Shown here piece after piece: positions 5,635 to 11,653 of a stretch of 11,653 nucleotides of DNA (position 1 is the first letter of the stretch; every line of letters begins with the position of its first letter). This stretch comes from PFJX01 sp038215555 (lineage in GTDB: Bacteria; Pseudomonadota; Gammaproteobacteria; Burkholderiales; Thiobacillaceae). Both the position numbers and the translations under genes were made by a program. The stretch covers positions 1 to 11,653 of the forward strand of contig JBBQQT010000118.1 of the NCBI GenBank assembly GCA_038215555.1. The letters are read 5' to 3'. Under the pieces are notes generated by a model. The model had not been told where the DNA came from. It was given only the letters and a program-made list of their open reading frames with translations, and did no database searches.

Positions 5635-6342
5635 CTGCCGTTCCGACAACTTCTTAAGCCCTTCGGCATTCAGCACGCGAATGCGTTCGCGGCCGAGGCT
5701 GACCAGTTCGCGTTGTTCGAAGTTCTTCAGCAGGCGGCCGACGATGTCGCGCACGGTGCCGAGGCGGTCGGCGAGTTTGGCGTGCGAGGTTTTCAGTTCG
5801 GGCGCTTCTTCCAGCAGCAGCGCAGCGAGGCGTTGATCCAGCTTCTGGAAGGCGATGGCGTCGACCAGCAGCATCAGGTCGGCGAGGCGCTGGCTGAACT
5901 GGCTGAACACGAATTCGCGGAAGGCTTCGTTGCGCGCCAGCAGTTGTTTGAAGGTGGATGGCTGGATGGTCAGCATCATCAGGTCGGTCTGCGCGATGGC
6001 GGTGGCCGAGTAGTTCGCCTTGCCCAGCATGCAGCTCGATGAAATCAGGCAACTGCCGCCCGGTTGCAGCCGGTAAAGCTCGACTTCGCGGCCGTTGCTG
6101 CCGAGTTTGACGACCCGGATCGAGCCGGCCAGCAGCATCGAAAAGCCCATGCACGGGCTGTTGGTGTTGAATGGCGTCGCGCCTTTGGCGACGCGCCGCA
6201 CATGCGCCGCCCGCATCGCTTCTTCCAGGTCTTCCGGCGGCAGGGTTTTGAAGATGTCGAACTGGGTCAGCAATTCCTTGCGGATGTCGATCTTGATCTC
6301 CGCCAACTCCGCCGCCTCAGCCAATTGTTTGCGCGCCGGCAT
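5629..6342 (-). CDS. Crp/Fnr-family transcriptional regulator
   Basis: This 237-residue DNA-binding regulator has an N-terminal cyclic-nucleotide-binding-type beta-barrel (about 28-130), a long dimerisation helix (about 133-165) and a C-terminal winged helix-turn-helix (about 168-228). The probable recognition helix, TVRDIVGRLLKNF (196-208), keeps the Arg-Asp-x3-Arg arrangement equivalent to Arg-Glu-x3-Arg in CRP, so a TGNGA-like half-site is plausible. There is no N-terminal FNR-type iron-sulfur cysteine cluster. The sensor domain instead has Cys64 and a Cys98-x5-Cys104 pair in PGGSCLISSSCMLG, suggesting a thiol-based signal; that part is inference. The start at 6342 follows the stop of the DHOD-like gene by one base, so the two are probably translationally coupled. 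GGGAG lies about 12 bp upstream. The effector and targets are unknown; candidate sites are noted near the persulfide dioxygenase operon and upstream of this operon. Confidence 0.9.
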   Translation of the reverse strand: MPARKQLAEAAELAEIKIDIRKELLTQFDIFKTLPPEDLEEAMRAAHVRRVAKGATPFNTNSPCMGFSMLLAGSIRVVKLGSNGREVELYRLQPGGSCLISSSCMLGKANYSATAIAQTDLMMLTIQPSTFKQLLARNEAFREFVFSQFSQRLADLMLLVDAIAFQKLDQRLAALLLEEAPELKTSHAKLADRLGTVRDIVGRLLKNFEQRELVSLGRERIRVLNAEGLKKLSERQG

Positions 6343-6343
6343 C

Positions 6344-7354
6344 TCAGGCCGCTCCCGCCGGCGTGGCGTAGTTGTCGAGCAGCATGACGTAGCCTTCGCG
6401 GGTCAGCGCCGAGGTATCGGTCCAGGTTTTTTGGCTCAGCCTGCCGCGAAAATCGGTCAGCGTGGCGAAGTTTTTTTCTTCCATCCAGGCGCTGATGCCA
6501 GCCAGGATTTCGCTCAGCCGGTCCGGCCCATGTTGCAGCAACGCGCTGGTCAGGTGCACCACATCGGCGCCGGAGAGCAGCATCTTGACGCTGTCCTGCC
6601 AAGTGTAGACGCCGCCGCTGGCCGCCAGTTTCAGGCCGACGCGGCCATACAGTAGTGAAATCCAGCGCATCGCCAGCAGGCGTTCGTTCGGCCCGGAGAG
6701 CAGGTGCTGGTCGGTTGGCGACAGGGTGTCGAGGTCGATATCGGGCTGGAAGAAGCGGTTGAACAGCACCACCGCGCCGGCACCATTGGCTTCCAGTTTT
6801 TGCAGGAACGAGGGGAGTGCGCAGAAATAAGGCGTCACCTTCATCGTGATCGGCAACGAGACCGCCTCGCGCAGCGACTTGAGCAGGTAGATAAAGCGGC
6901 CCTCGATGCTTTCCGGCGTCTGCGCCGCATCGGCGGCGATGTAATAGACGTTGAGTTCGAGCGCGTCGGCGCCGGCCTGTTCCAGTTGCCGCCCAACCGC
7001 CACCCAATCGGTCATGCCGACGCCATTCAACGAGGCGATGACCGGGATTTCCAGCGCTGATTTGAGTGCCTCAATCTGTTCCAGATACAGATCAAGTCCG
7101 CTGCGATAGCGGAAATTCTGCCCATGCATGCCGGCCGCCGCGGCCTGGGCGATGGCCTGATCGATCAGACGGCGCTCCATGTCGACGGCATCGCTGCGCA
7201 GGTCTTCCTCGAACAGCGAATACATCACCAACGCCGCCGCGCCGGCATCTTCCAGCGCGCGCGCCGAATCGACGTTGCGCGATAGTGGCGAGGCGGACGG
7301 CACCAGCGGGTTTTTCAGTTTGAGGCCGAGGTACTCGGTGGTCAGGTCAACCAT
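6344..7354 (-). CDS. Dihydroorotate dehydrogenase-like flavoprotein
   Basis: This 336-residue TIM-barrel protein has the family-1 dihydroorotate dehydrogenase/PreA fold. Matches are KNPLVPSASPLS (14-25), the ELNVYY strand (133-138), MKVTPYF with Lys172 (171-177), and ASGGVYTWQDSVKMLLSGADVV (245-266), which is the FMN-phosphate region. The loop after ELN reads VYYIAAD instead of the ISCPN of true enzymes. The catalytic Cys or Ser base is not evident near it, so genuine pyrimidine synthesis is unlikely. Such proteins are usually annotated as dihydroorotate dehydrogenase-like and sit away from pyr genes. The start at 7354 has GGAG about 10 bp upstream. It forms a tight operon with the Crp/Fnr gene (one-base gap). 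Upstream lies a large palindrome at 7437-7496. The substrate is unknown; a flavin-dependent reductase is the safest reading. Confidence 0.88.
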   Translation of the reverse strand: MVDLTTEYLGLKLKNPLVPSASPLSRNVDSARALEDAGAAALVMYSLFEEDLRSDAVDMERRLIDQAIAQAAAAGMHGQNFRYRSGLDLYLEQIEALKSALEIPVIASLNGVGMTDWVAVGRQLEQAGADALELNVYYIAADAAQTPESIEGRFIYLLKSLREAVSLPITMKVTPYFCALPSFLQKLEANGAGAVVLFNRFFQPDIDLDTLSPTDQHLLSGPNERLLAMRWISLLYGRVGLKLAASGGVYTWQDSVKMLLSGADVVHLTSALLQHGPDRLSEILAGISAWMEEKNFATLTDFRGRLSQKTWTDTSALTREGYVMLLDNYATPAGAA

Positions 7355-7442
7355 GTCGGGGCTCCGTCGGATAGACGCAATAGACGCAAATTTTAGGCAT
7401 GTGATTCATAACGATGAAATGCATTGCACAGTGATCTGTAGG

Positions 7443-7458
7443 TGCGAATTTATTCGCA
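7443..7458. promoter_or_regulatory. TGCGA-N6-TCGCA motif, first copy upstream of the DHOD-like/Crp-Fnr operon
   Basis: The motif is TGCGAATTTATTCGCA, the same CRP-shaped pattern as at 3972-3987, but inside the left arm of the REPIN-like palindrome. It may be an operator for the Crp/Fnr protein or simply part of the repeat. Confidence 0.25.
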
Positions 7459-7474
7459 CAATCAATGCTTCAAG

Positions 7475-7490
7475 TGCGAATAAATTCGCA
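7475..7490. promoter_or_regulatory. TGCGA-N6-TCGCA motif, second copy upstream of the DHOD-like/Crp-Fnr operon
   Basis: The motif is TGCGAATAAATTCGCA, 32 bp (about three helical turns) from the first copy and in the right arm of the palindrome. Same caveat: the inverted-arm structure alone would explain its presence. Confidence 0.25.
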
Positions 7491-7521
7491 CCTACACGCA
7501 TTTCAACTGTGCTTGTTCGGT

Positions 7522-9084
7522 TCATGAATAAGCCGGCAGTGTGGTCAGGCGCGCGTCATCGATCGGAATGCCGATCGCGAAGTGATAAACCACCTGATAG
7601 CGGGTGTTTTCCTCACCCAACCCCAAACCAAGTACTTCATGCACCGCGTCGTCGAAGAAACAGCCGATGCCGGTGCCGCGCCAGCCGGCGGCTTCCGCTT
7701 CCAGCGTCAGACAGTGGCCGAGCATGCCGGCTTCCCAGTGCAGATGCCGCCAGGCGGTCGGGTTGGCCTGGATCGGTGCGTCGAATTCAGCGATGAACAT
7801 CACCGCGAAGGCGCTCTGCGAGGCGATGTCCTGATGGCAGGACAGCGTGCGCGCGGTGCGCTCGACCTTCGCCGCCATTAATTGATACAGCGGCAGTTCG
7901 GTGTCGGCCAGCCTCCAGGTGAACAGGTCCGGCAGGGTCTGTTTCAAGTCCGCCAGCGCCGCAGTGGAACGCGGCAGCGCGTACAAACCGGGTTGCATGC
8001 CTTCGACGCGATGCACCAGCAGTACCGGATGCACGCGCGGCGCATGCGGCCACAAACGCCAGACCGGCGCACCACCCGGCAGCATGGCGGCCAACAGGCG
8101 GCGAAAAACAGCGTGCGGCATGACGCTGACGCCATCGAATGCCTGCGCACTGCGGCGTTGCAGGATGACCTGGGTAGCGGCGGTCTCGGCAAGTGAAGCA
8201 ACCTGCGTCGCGGCGGATGCGTCCGCACGCGAACCCCACGGCAATCCACCGCGCGTTGCCACCGCCACTTCCTCGATCATCGGCCAGTCATACATCGGCT
8301 TCGGGTCGAGCAAGCCGGGCTGGCCGGCCCAGTGCGTCCAGGCCGGCGGCAACGCTGTTGACCCCGCCACGTCGGGCTGCAAGGCCACGATGACTTCCGC
8401 TTCTTCCGCTTCGACGCCGGCAAAATCCGCTGCCCGATCCACCCCCAGGCGCGCGGCCGTCTCGGCCGGCGACAGGTTCAGCAGGCGCGCTGACCAGCCA
8501 TGCAACGCGGCGGCGTAGGCCAGCGCGGCGAGGACATGGCCCATGTCGAGCTGGCAATAACGGAACGCGCGCTCGCCGTATTTCCAGGCTTCGCGCCAGG
8601 CGATCGAGCTGTAACCGAGCCAGACGGTGGGCATCTCCGGCGGCGCTGCATCCAACCAGGCACGTCTTTCCAGGCTGTGATCGAACGGCTGATAGTGATG
8701 CAGGCCATCCGCCAGACCCGGCACGCCGGCGCTGATCAGCCAGGTTTCGGTGGGGTGCAGATTGCCGGATGACGGATGCGCGCGCAGCGACCAGCGGCTC
8801 GCGCCATATTGCTTCCAGGCGGTGATGCCGGCGCACAGACGCAGCAAGGAACCCAGGCTGGCCGGAGTGAAATCCTGCGCCGGGCGCGCTTGATCGAGTT
8901 GCGGCCAGGCGATGTCCGCCATCTGAATCTCGCGCGGCAAAAGCTGCTTCGCGGCCTCGGCCCAATGCCGGAAGGCCGCCGGCTGGGCGTCCCAATCGAG
9001 CCCGGCCGGGCCGTTGGCGTAGCGCGCCAGATGATGTTTGGTGCGGGCGTGATAGGCCAGCGTGGTGGCGATCGGGTCGGTCAT
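7522..9084 (-). CDS. SagB/ThcOx-type nitroreductase-fold dehydrogenase, two fused domains
   Basis: This 520-residue protein contains two nitroreductase-fold halves. The N-terminal half (about 1-245) opens with YHARTKHHLARYANGPAGLDW (11-31), typical of this subfamily. It carries the SagB-like FMN-region motif RAHPSSGNLHPTE (101-113) and GHVLAALAYAAALHGW (182-197). The C-terminal half (about 290-515) starts with RRSAQAF (310-316, the RRSxRxF-type motif), then SCHQDIASQSAF (415-426) and GMLGHCLTLEAEAAGWRGTGIGCFFDD (453-479). SagB/ThcOx enzymes are FMN-dependent oxidases that turn azolines into azoles in peptide natural products. No cyclodehydratase or precursor peptide gene lies nearby, so that role should not be assumed. 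This longer two-domain form is common as an orphan gene. The start at 9084 has only a weak ribosome-binding site. It precedes the DHOD-like gene on the same strand but is separated by 167 bp and a palindrome, so probably forms its own unit. Confidence 0.87.
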   Translation of the reverse strand: MTDPIATTLAYHARTKHHLARYANGPAGLDWDAQPAAFRHWAEAAKQLLPREIQMADIAWPQLDQARPAQDFTPASLGSLLRLCAGITAWKQYGASRWSLRAHPSSGNLHPTETWLISAGVPGLADGLHHYQPFDHSLERRAWLDAAPPEMPTVWLGYSSIAWREAWKYGERAFRYCQLDMGHVLAALAYAAALHGWSARLLNLSPAETAARLGVDRAADFAGVEAEEAEVIVALQPDVAGSTALPPAWTHWAGQPGLLDPKPMYDWPMIEEVAVATRGGLPWGSRADASAATQVASLAETAATQVILQRRSAQAFDGVSVMPHAVFRRLLAAMLPGGAPVWRLWPHAPRVHPVLLVHRVEGMQPGLYALPRSTAALADLKQTLPDLFTWRLADTELPLYQLMAAKVERTARTLSCHQDIASQSAFAVMFIAEFDAPIQANPTAWRHLHWEAGMLGHCLTLEAEAAGWRGTGIGCFFDDAVHEVLGLGLGEENTRYQVVYHFAIGIPIDDARLTTLPAYS

Positions 9085-9244
9085 AGCTGCGCTCGCGGAA
9101 GAGGGTTCAAGGTTAAAGATTCAAGCCAATATGGGGGGCGGTTTTCGTGTTGGCAATCGTATCGATTGAATTAAGCACTGGCACCCAGGAGTGCACGCGT
9201 CGACAATTCGGCTAAATTTTTCTAACCAATAAAAACCCGTCCTG
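9085..9244. other. Divergent intergenic region between the nitroreductase and the glycogen phosphorylase side
   Basis: This 160-bp region should hold promoters for both directions. It carries the second copy of the 14-mer GTTCAAGGTTAAAG (9105-9118) and becomes AT-rich at 9208-9236 (CTAAATTTTTCTAACCAAT). I could not assign a -35/-10 pair with confidence. Confidence 0.4.
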
Positions 9245-9502
9245 ATGTCATCTGCTGTCCTCAAACAACCCCTCGCCATGAACCTGAGACCCCGCTTCCT
9301 GCAACAGTTTGATCAAGCCATGCAGGACATGGCGCGGGGCGAAACCGCCGCGCCTCTGTCGAGCCGCAGCAGCTCGGGTGAAATCGCGCGTCTGATCGAA
9401 CACTTCCTGCGTCTGGCGCGCATCCAGCAGAAAATCCGGCCGCAACTGTTATCGCAGCTGGGCCGATGGCGTCGCCAGAACAGCGCTCGGCAAGGCGCTT
9501 GA
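9245..9502 (+). CDS. Small hypothetical protein, doubtful
   Basis: This is an 85-codon frame in the same direction as glycogen phosphorylase and 84 bp before it. The predicted protein is basic and helical (PRFLQQFDQAMQDMARGE, then GEIARLIEHFLRLARIQQKIRPQLLSQLGRWRR) with no signal peptide or recognised domain. Codon use is GC-biased at third positions, like its neighbours. However, neither the ATG at 9245 nor the internal one at 9278 has a good ribosome-binding site, and an overlapping minus-strand frame is also open. If real, it would share a transcript with the phosphorylase. I do not recognise it. Confidence 0.35.
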   Translation: MSSAVLKQPLAMNLRPRFLQQFDQAMQDMARGETAAPLSSRSSSGEIARLIEHFLRLARIQQKIRPQLLSQLGRWRRQNSARQGA

Positions 9503-9586
9503 GTAACCCGACCAATAGCGATCGCGCAACGCAAGCACGACCCGCACCACAACCCGCAACCACGACCCGAGACAGGATTCAAAACC

Positions 9587-11653
9587 ATGCCCAATGCCAA
9601 GCTTGCAGCAACGTCAGGTCAGACCCCTGCCGGTCAGACAGCAGAAACCGCCACCACTGTAAACATTCGCACCGGACAAACGGTTGCGGCGTTGAAGCGG
9701 GCATTCCTCGATAACCTGTTCTATAGCCAGGGCCGTTTTCTGGAAGTGGCGAAGCCGAACGATCTCTACCAGGCGCTGGCGCATACTGTGCGCGATCATT
9801 TGCTGCATCGCTGGGTCAACACGGTGCAGACCTACGCCAAATCAAACTGTCGCACGGTTTGCTACCTGTCCGCCGAATACCTGCCCGGCCCGCATCTGGC
9901 CAACAATCTGCTCAATCTGGGTATTACCGAAAACGTGCGCCTGGCACTGGCGGAACTGGGGCTCGATCTAGCCAGCATCATCGAGCGGGAAGAAGACCCC
10001 GGCCTCGGCAACGGCGGCCTTGGCCGTCTGGCGGCCTGCTTCATGGATTCGCTGGCCACCTTGCAGGTGCCGGCGATGAGCTACGGCATCCGCTACGAAT
10101 ACGGCATTTTCGCTCAGCAGATCCGCGACGGCTGGCAGGTAGAAACCACCGATACCTGGCTGCACTACGGTAATCCATGGGAAGTACGGCGGCCGAATAT
10201 CGTGTACGAGATTGGCATTGGCGGTCGCAGCGAGCAGTACACCGATGCGCACGGCCAGACGCGGGTGCGCTGGATGCCGCATGAAACGTTTCGCGGCATC
10301 GCGCATGACACGCCGATCCTCGGTTACGACGTCAACACGGTGAACCTGCTGCGTCTGTGGGCGGCGGAGGCTGCGGAAGCGTTCGATTTCCAGGCCTTCA
10401 ACCAGGGCGATTACGTCGGCGCGGTGATGCGCCAGGTGCGTTCCGAGACGATCTCGAAAGTGCTCTACCCGAACGATGAAGCCGAGATGGGCAAGCGCCT
10501 GCGTCTGTTGCAGCAGTATTTCTTCGTTTCCTGCTCGCTGCAGGACATGTTGCGCATCTACAAGAGCACCGGCCAGCCGCTGGAAAACTTCCACGAAAAA
10601 TACGCCGCCCAGCTCAACGACACCCACCCGACCATCGCCATCGTCGAACTGATGCGCCTGCTGGTCGATGTCCACTTCATGGCGTGGGACACGGCCTGGG
10701 ACATCACCCGCAAGACCTTTGCCTACACCAATCACACACTGCTGCCGGAAGCGCTGGAAAAATGGCCGTTGCCGTTGTTCGAAAGTGTGCTGCCGCGGCA
10801 TCTGGAAATCATCTACATCATCAACAGCCGTTTCATGGACGACATGCGCCTGCGCTATCCGTTCGACCCGGACCGCATCGCCCGCCTGTCGCTGATCGAT
10901 GAAAACGGGCCGCGCTATGTCCGCATGGCGAACCTGGCCTGCGTTGGCAGCCATGCCATCAACGGCGTTGCCGAACTGCATTCGCGCCTGCTGGCCGAGA
11001 CCGTGCTGAAGGATTTCCACGACATCTGGCCGGAGAAATTCCAGAACAAGACGAATGGCGTCACGCCGCGCCGTTTCATCATGTTGTCCAACCCCGGCCT
11101 GGCGGATTTGCTGACCGAGACGCTGGGTGAAGGCTGGGGCAAAGACCTGTATCGCCTGCGCGAAATTGAACGCTACGCTGACGATGCCGCCTTCCAGGCC
11201 CGCTGGCGCGCGGTGAAGCTGGAGCGCAAGAACAACCTGGCGCGCTACGTCGATGCCAACCTCGGCATCCAGCTCGACCCCGCCAGCCTGTTCGATGTAC
11301 AGGTCAAGCGCATCCACGAATACAAGCGTCAACTGCTCAACCTGCTGCACATCGTCACCTTGTACAACCGCATCAAGCGCAACCCCGGCAGCGAGATTCA
11401 GTCGCGCAGCTTCATCTTTGGCGGCAAGGCGGCACCGGGTTATCACATGGCCAAGCTGATCATCAAGCTGATCAATTCGGTGGCCGAGGTGGTCAACCGC
11501 GACCACGATGTCGCCGGCCGCCTGAAAGTGGTGTTCATCCCCGATTTCAACGTCAAGGTTGCGCACCATATCTATCCCGCCGCCAATCTGTCGGAACAGA
11601 TTTCCACCGCCGGCAAGGAAGCCTCCGGCACCGGCAACATGAAGTTCTCGATG
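9587..11653 (+). CDS. glgP: Glycogen/starch/alpha-glucan phosphorylase (3' end outside window)
   Basis: The first 689 residues of a PLP-dependent alpha-1,4-glucan phosphorylase are present; it releases glucose-1-phosphate from glycogen, and the family is usually about 800-850 residues. Visible blocks are CYLSAEYLPGPHLANNLLNLG (86 on), EEDPGLGNGGLGRLAACFMDSLAT (about 134-157), YGIRYEYGIFAQ, QLNDTHPTIAIVELMRLL, KTNGVTPRRFIMLSNPGLADLL, VKRIHEYKRQLLN, FGGKAAPGY and, at the very end, KEASGTGNMKFSM. The lysine in NMKF (Lys686) should be the PLP Schiff-base residue. There is no sign of an allosteric phosphorylation N-terminus like that of animal enzymes; the first 30 residues are a low-complexity Ala/Thr/Gln-rich stretch. 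The start at 9587 follows AGGA by 9 bp. The frame is unbroken to the window edge. Other glycogen genes may lie downstream, but none is visible. Confidence 0.96.
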   Translation, partial: MPNAKLAATSGQTPAGQTAETATTVNIRTGQTVAALKRAFLDNLFYSQGRFLEVAKPNDLYQALAHTVRDHLLHRWVNTVQTYAKSNCRTVCYLSAEYLPGPHLANNLLNLGITENVRLALAELGLDLASIIEREEDPGLGNGGLGRLAACFMDSLATLQVPAMSYGIRYEYGIFAQQIRDGWQVETTDTWLHYGNPWEVRRPNIVYEIGIGGRSEQYTDAHGQTRVRWMPHETFRGIAHDTPILGYDVNTVNLLRLWAAEAAEAFDFQAFNQGDYVGAVMRQVRSETISKVLYPNDEAEMGKRLRLLQQYFFVSCSLQDMLRIYKSTGQPLENFHEKYAAQLNDTHPTIAIVELMRLLVDVHFMAWDTAWDITRKTFAYTNHTLLPEALEKWPLPLFESVLPRHLEIIYIINSRFMDDMRLRYPFDPDRIARLSLIDENGPRYVRMANLACVGSHAINGVAELHSRLLAETVLKDFHDIWPEKFQNKTNGVTPRRFIMLSNPGLADLLTETLGEGWGKDLYRLREIERYADDAAFQARWRAVKLERKNNLARYVDANLGIQLDPASLFDVQVKRIHEYKRQLLNLLHIVTLYNRIKRNPGSEIQSRSFIFGGKAAPGYHMAKLIIKLINSVAEVVNRDHDVAGRLKVVFIPDFNVKVAHHIYPAANLSEQISTAGKEASGTGNMKFSM

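Larger units (their letters stand above)
7437..7496. repeat. REPIN-like palindrome with two perfect 23-bp inverted arms
   Basis: The arms 7437-7459 and 7474-7496 are exact reverse complements separated by 14 bp. Both begin, read inward, with TGTAGGTGCGAA. Each arm is nearly palindromic itself (GTGCGA-ATTTAT-TCGCAC), so it can form either two small hairpins or one long one. A weaker outer pair, GCACAGT (7426-7432) with ACTGTGC (7506-7512), may extend it. The GTAGG head resembles the element at 449-509. It lies between two same-strand genes, 83 bp upstream of the DHOD-like start, and could end the nitroreductase transcript. Confidence 0.85.

Noticed and set aside
9175..9194. GCACT-N10-AGTGC inverted repeat upstream of the small ORF
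   Set aside because: The arms are short and the hairpin needs bulges; it cannot be distinguished from chance.
9968..11569. A 533-codon open frame on the minus strand
   Set aside because: It lies wholly opposite the unmistakable glycogen phosphorylase frame; high GC at third codon positions keeps the reverse frame open. It has no recognisable domain.

Overview
The window looks like chromosomal DNA of a GC-rich Gram-negative proteobacterium, most probably a betaproteobacterium (Rhodocyclales-like gene content is my best guess, at low certainty). The reasons are the GC-rich third codon positions, REP-type palindromes between genes, and the gene set: HDOD protein, ETHE1-type persulfide dioxygenase with a rhodanese, Crp/Fnr regulator, dihydroorotate-dehydrogenase-like flavoprotein, SagB-type nitroreductase and glycogen phosphorylase.

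Layout, left to right. Positions 1-445 are the 3' end of an IS66-family insertion sequence: the transposase C-terminus followed by a terminal inverted repeat. The IS end abuts a REPIN-like palindrome (449-509). Two minus-strand genes follow, probably co-transcribed: an HDOD-domain protein (1489-2352) and a spermidine-synthase-like methyltransferase-fold protein (648-1442). Next is a minus-strand sulfur-detoxification operon, persulfide dioxygenase (3163-3846) then a membrane-anchored rhodanese (2589-3131), closed by a clear intrinsic terminator (2532-2559). Divergent from it, on the plus strand, is a response regulator (4140-5621) with a long coiled coil, three 12-bp tandem-repeat tracts and a C-terminal transmembrane tail. 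It converges on a minus-strand operon of a DHOD-like flavoprotein (6344-7354) and a Crp/Fnr regulator (5629-6342). The two converging stop codons both lie in one hairpin. Upstream are a second REPIN-like palindrome (7437-7496) and a minus-strand two-domain SagB/ThcOx-type nitroreductase (7522-9084). The right end holds a doubtful small ORF and glycogen phosphorylase (9587 onward), which runs off the window just after its PLP lysine.

The most interesting reading is a possible local regulatory link. A CRP-shaped palindrome, TGCGA-N6-TCGCA, lies alone between the persulfide dioxygenase operon and the response regulator. The same pattern occurs twice inside the palindrome upstream of the DHOD-like/Crp-Fnr operon. 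The Crp/Fnr protein keeps R-x3-R spacing in its recognition helix and has a C-x5-C pair in its sensor domain. A thiol- or persulfide-responsive regulator controlling the sulfur operon and its own operon is therefore a testable hypothesis. The two upstream copies may, however, simply be REP sequence. The second unusual item is the tail-anchored response regulator, whose architecture I do not recognise as a named family.
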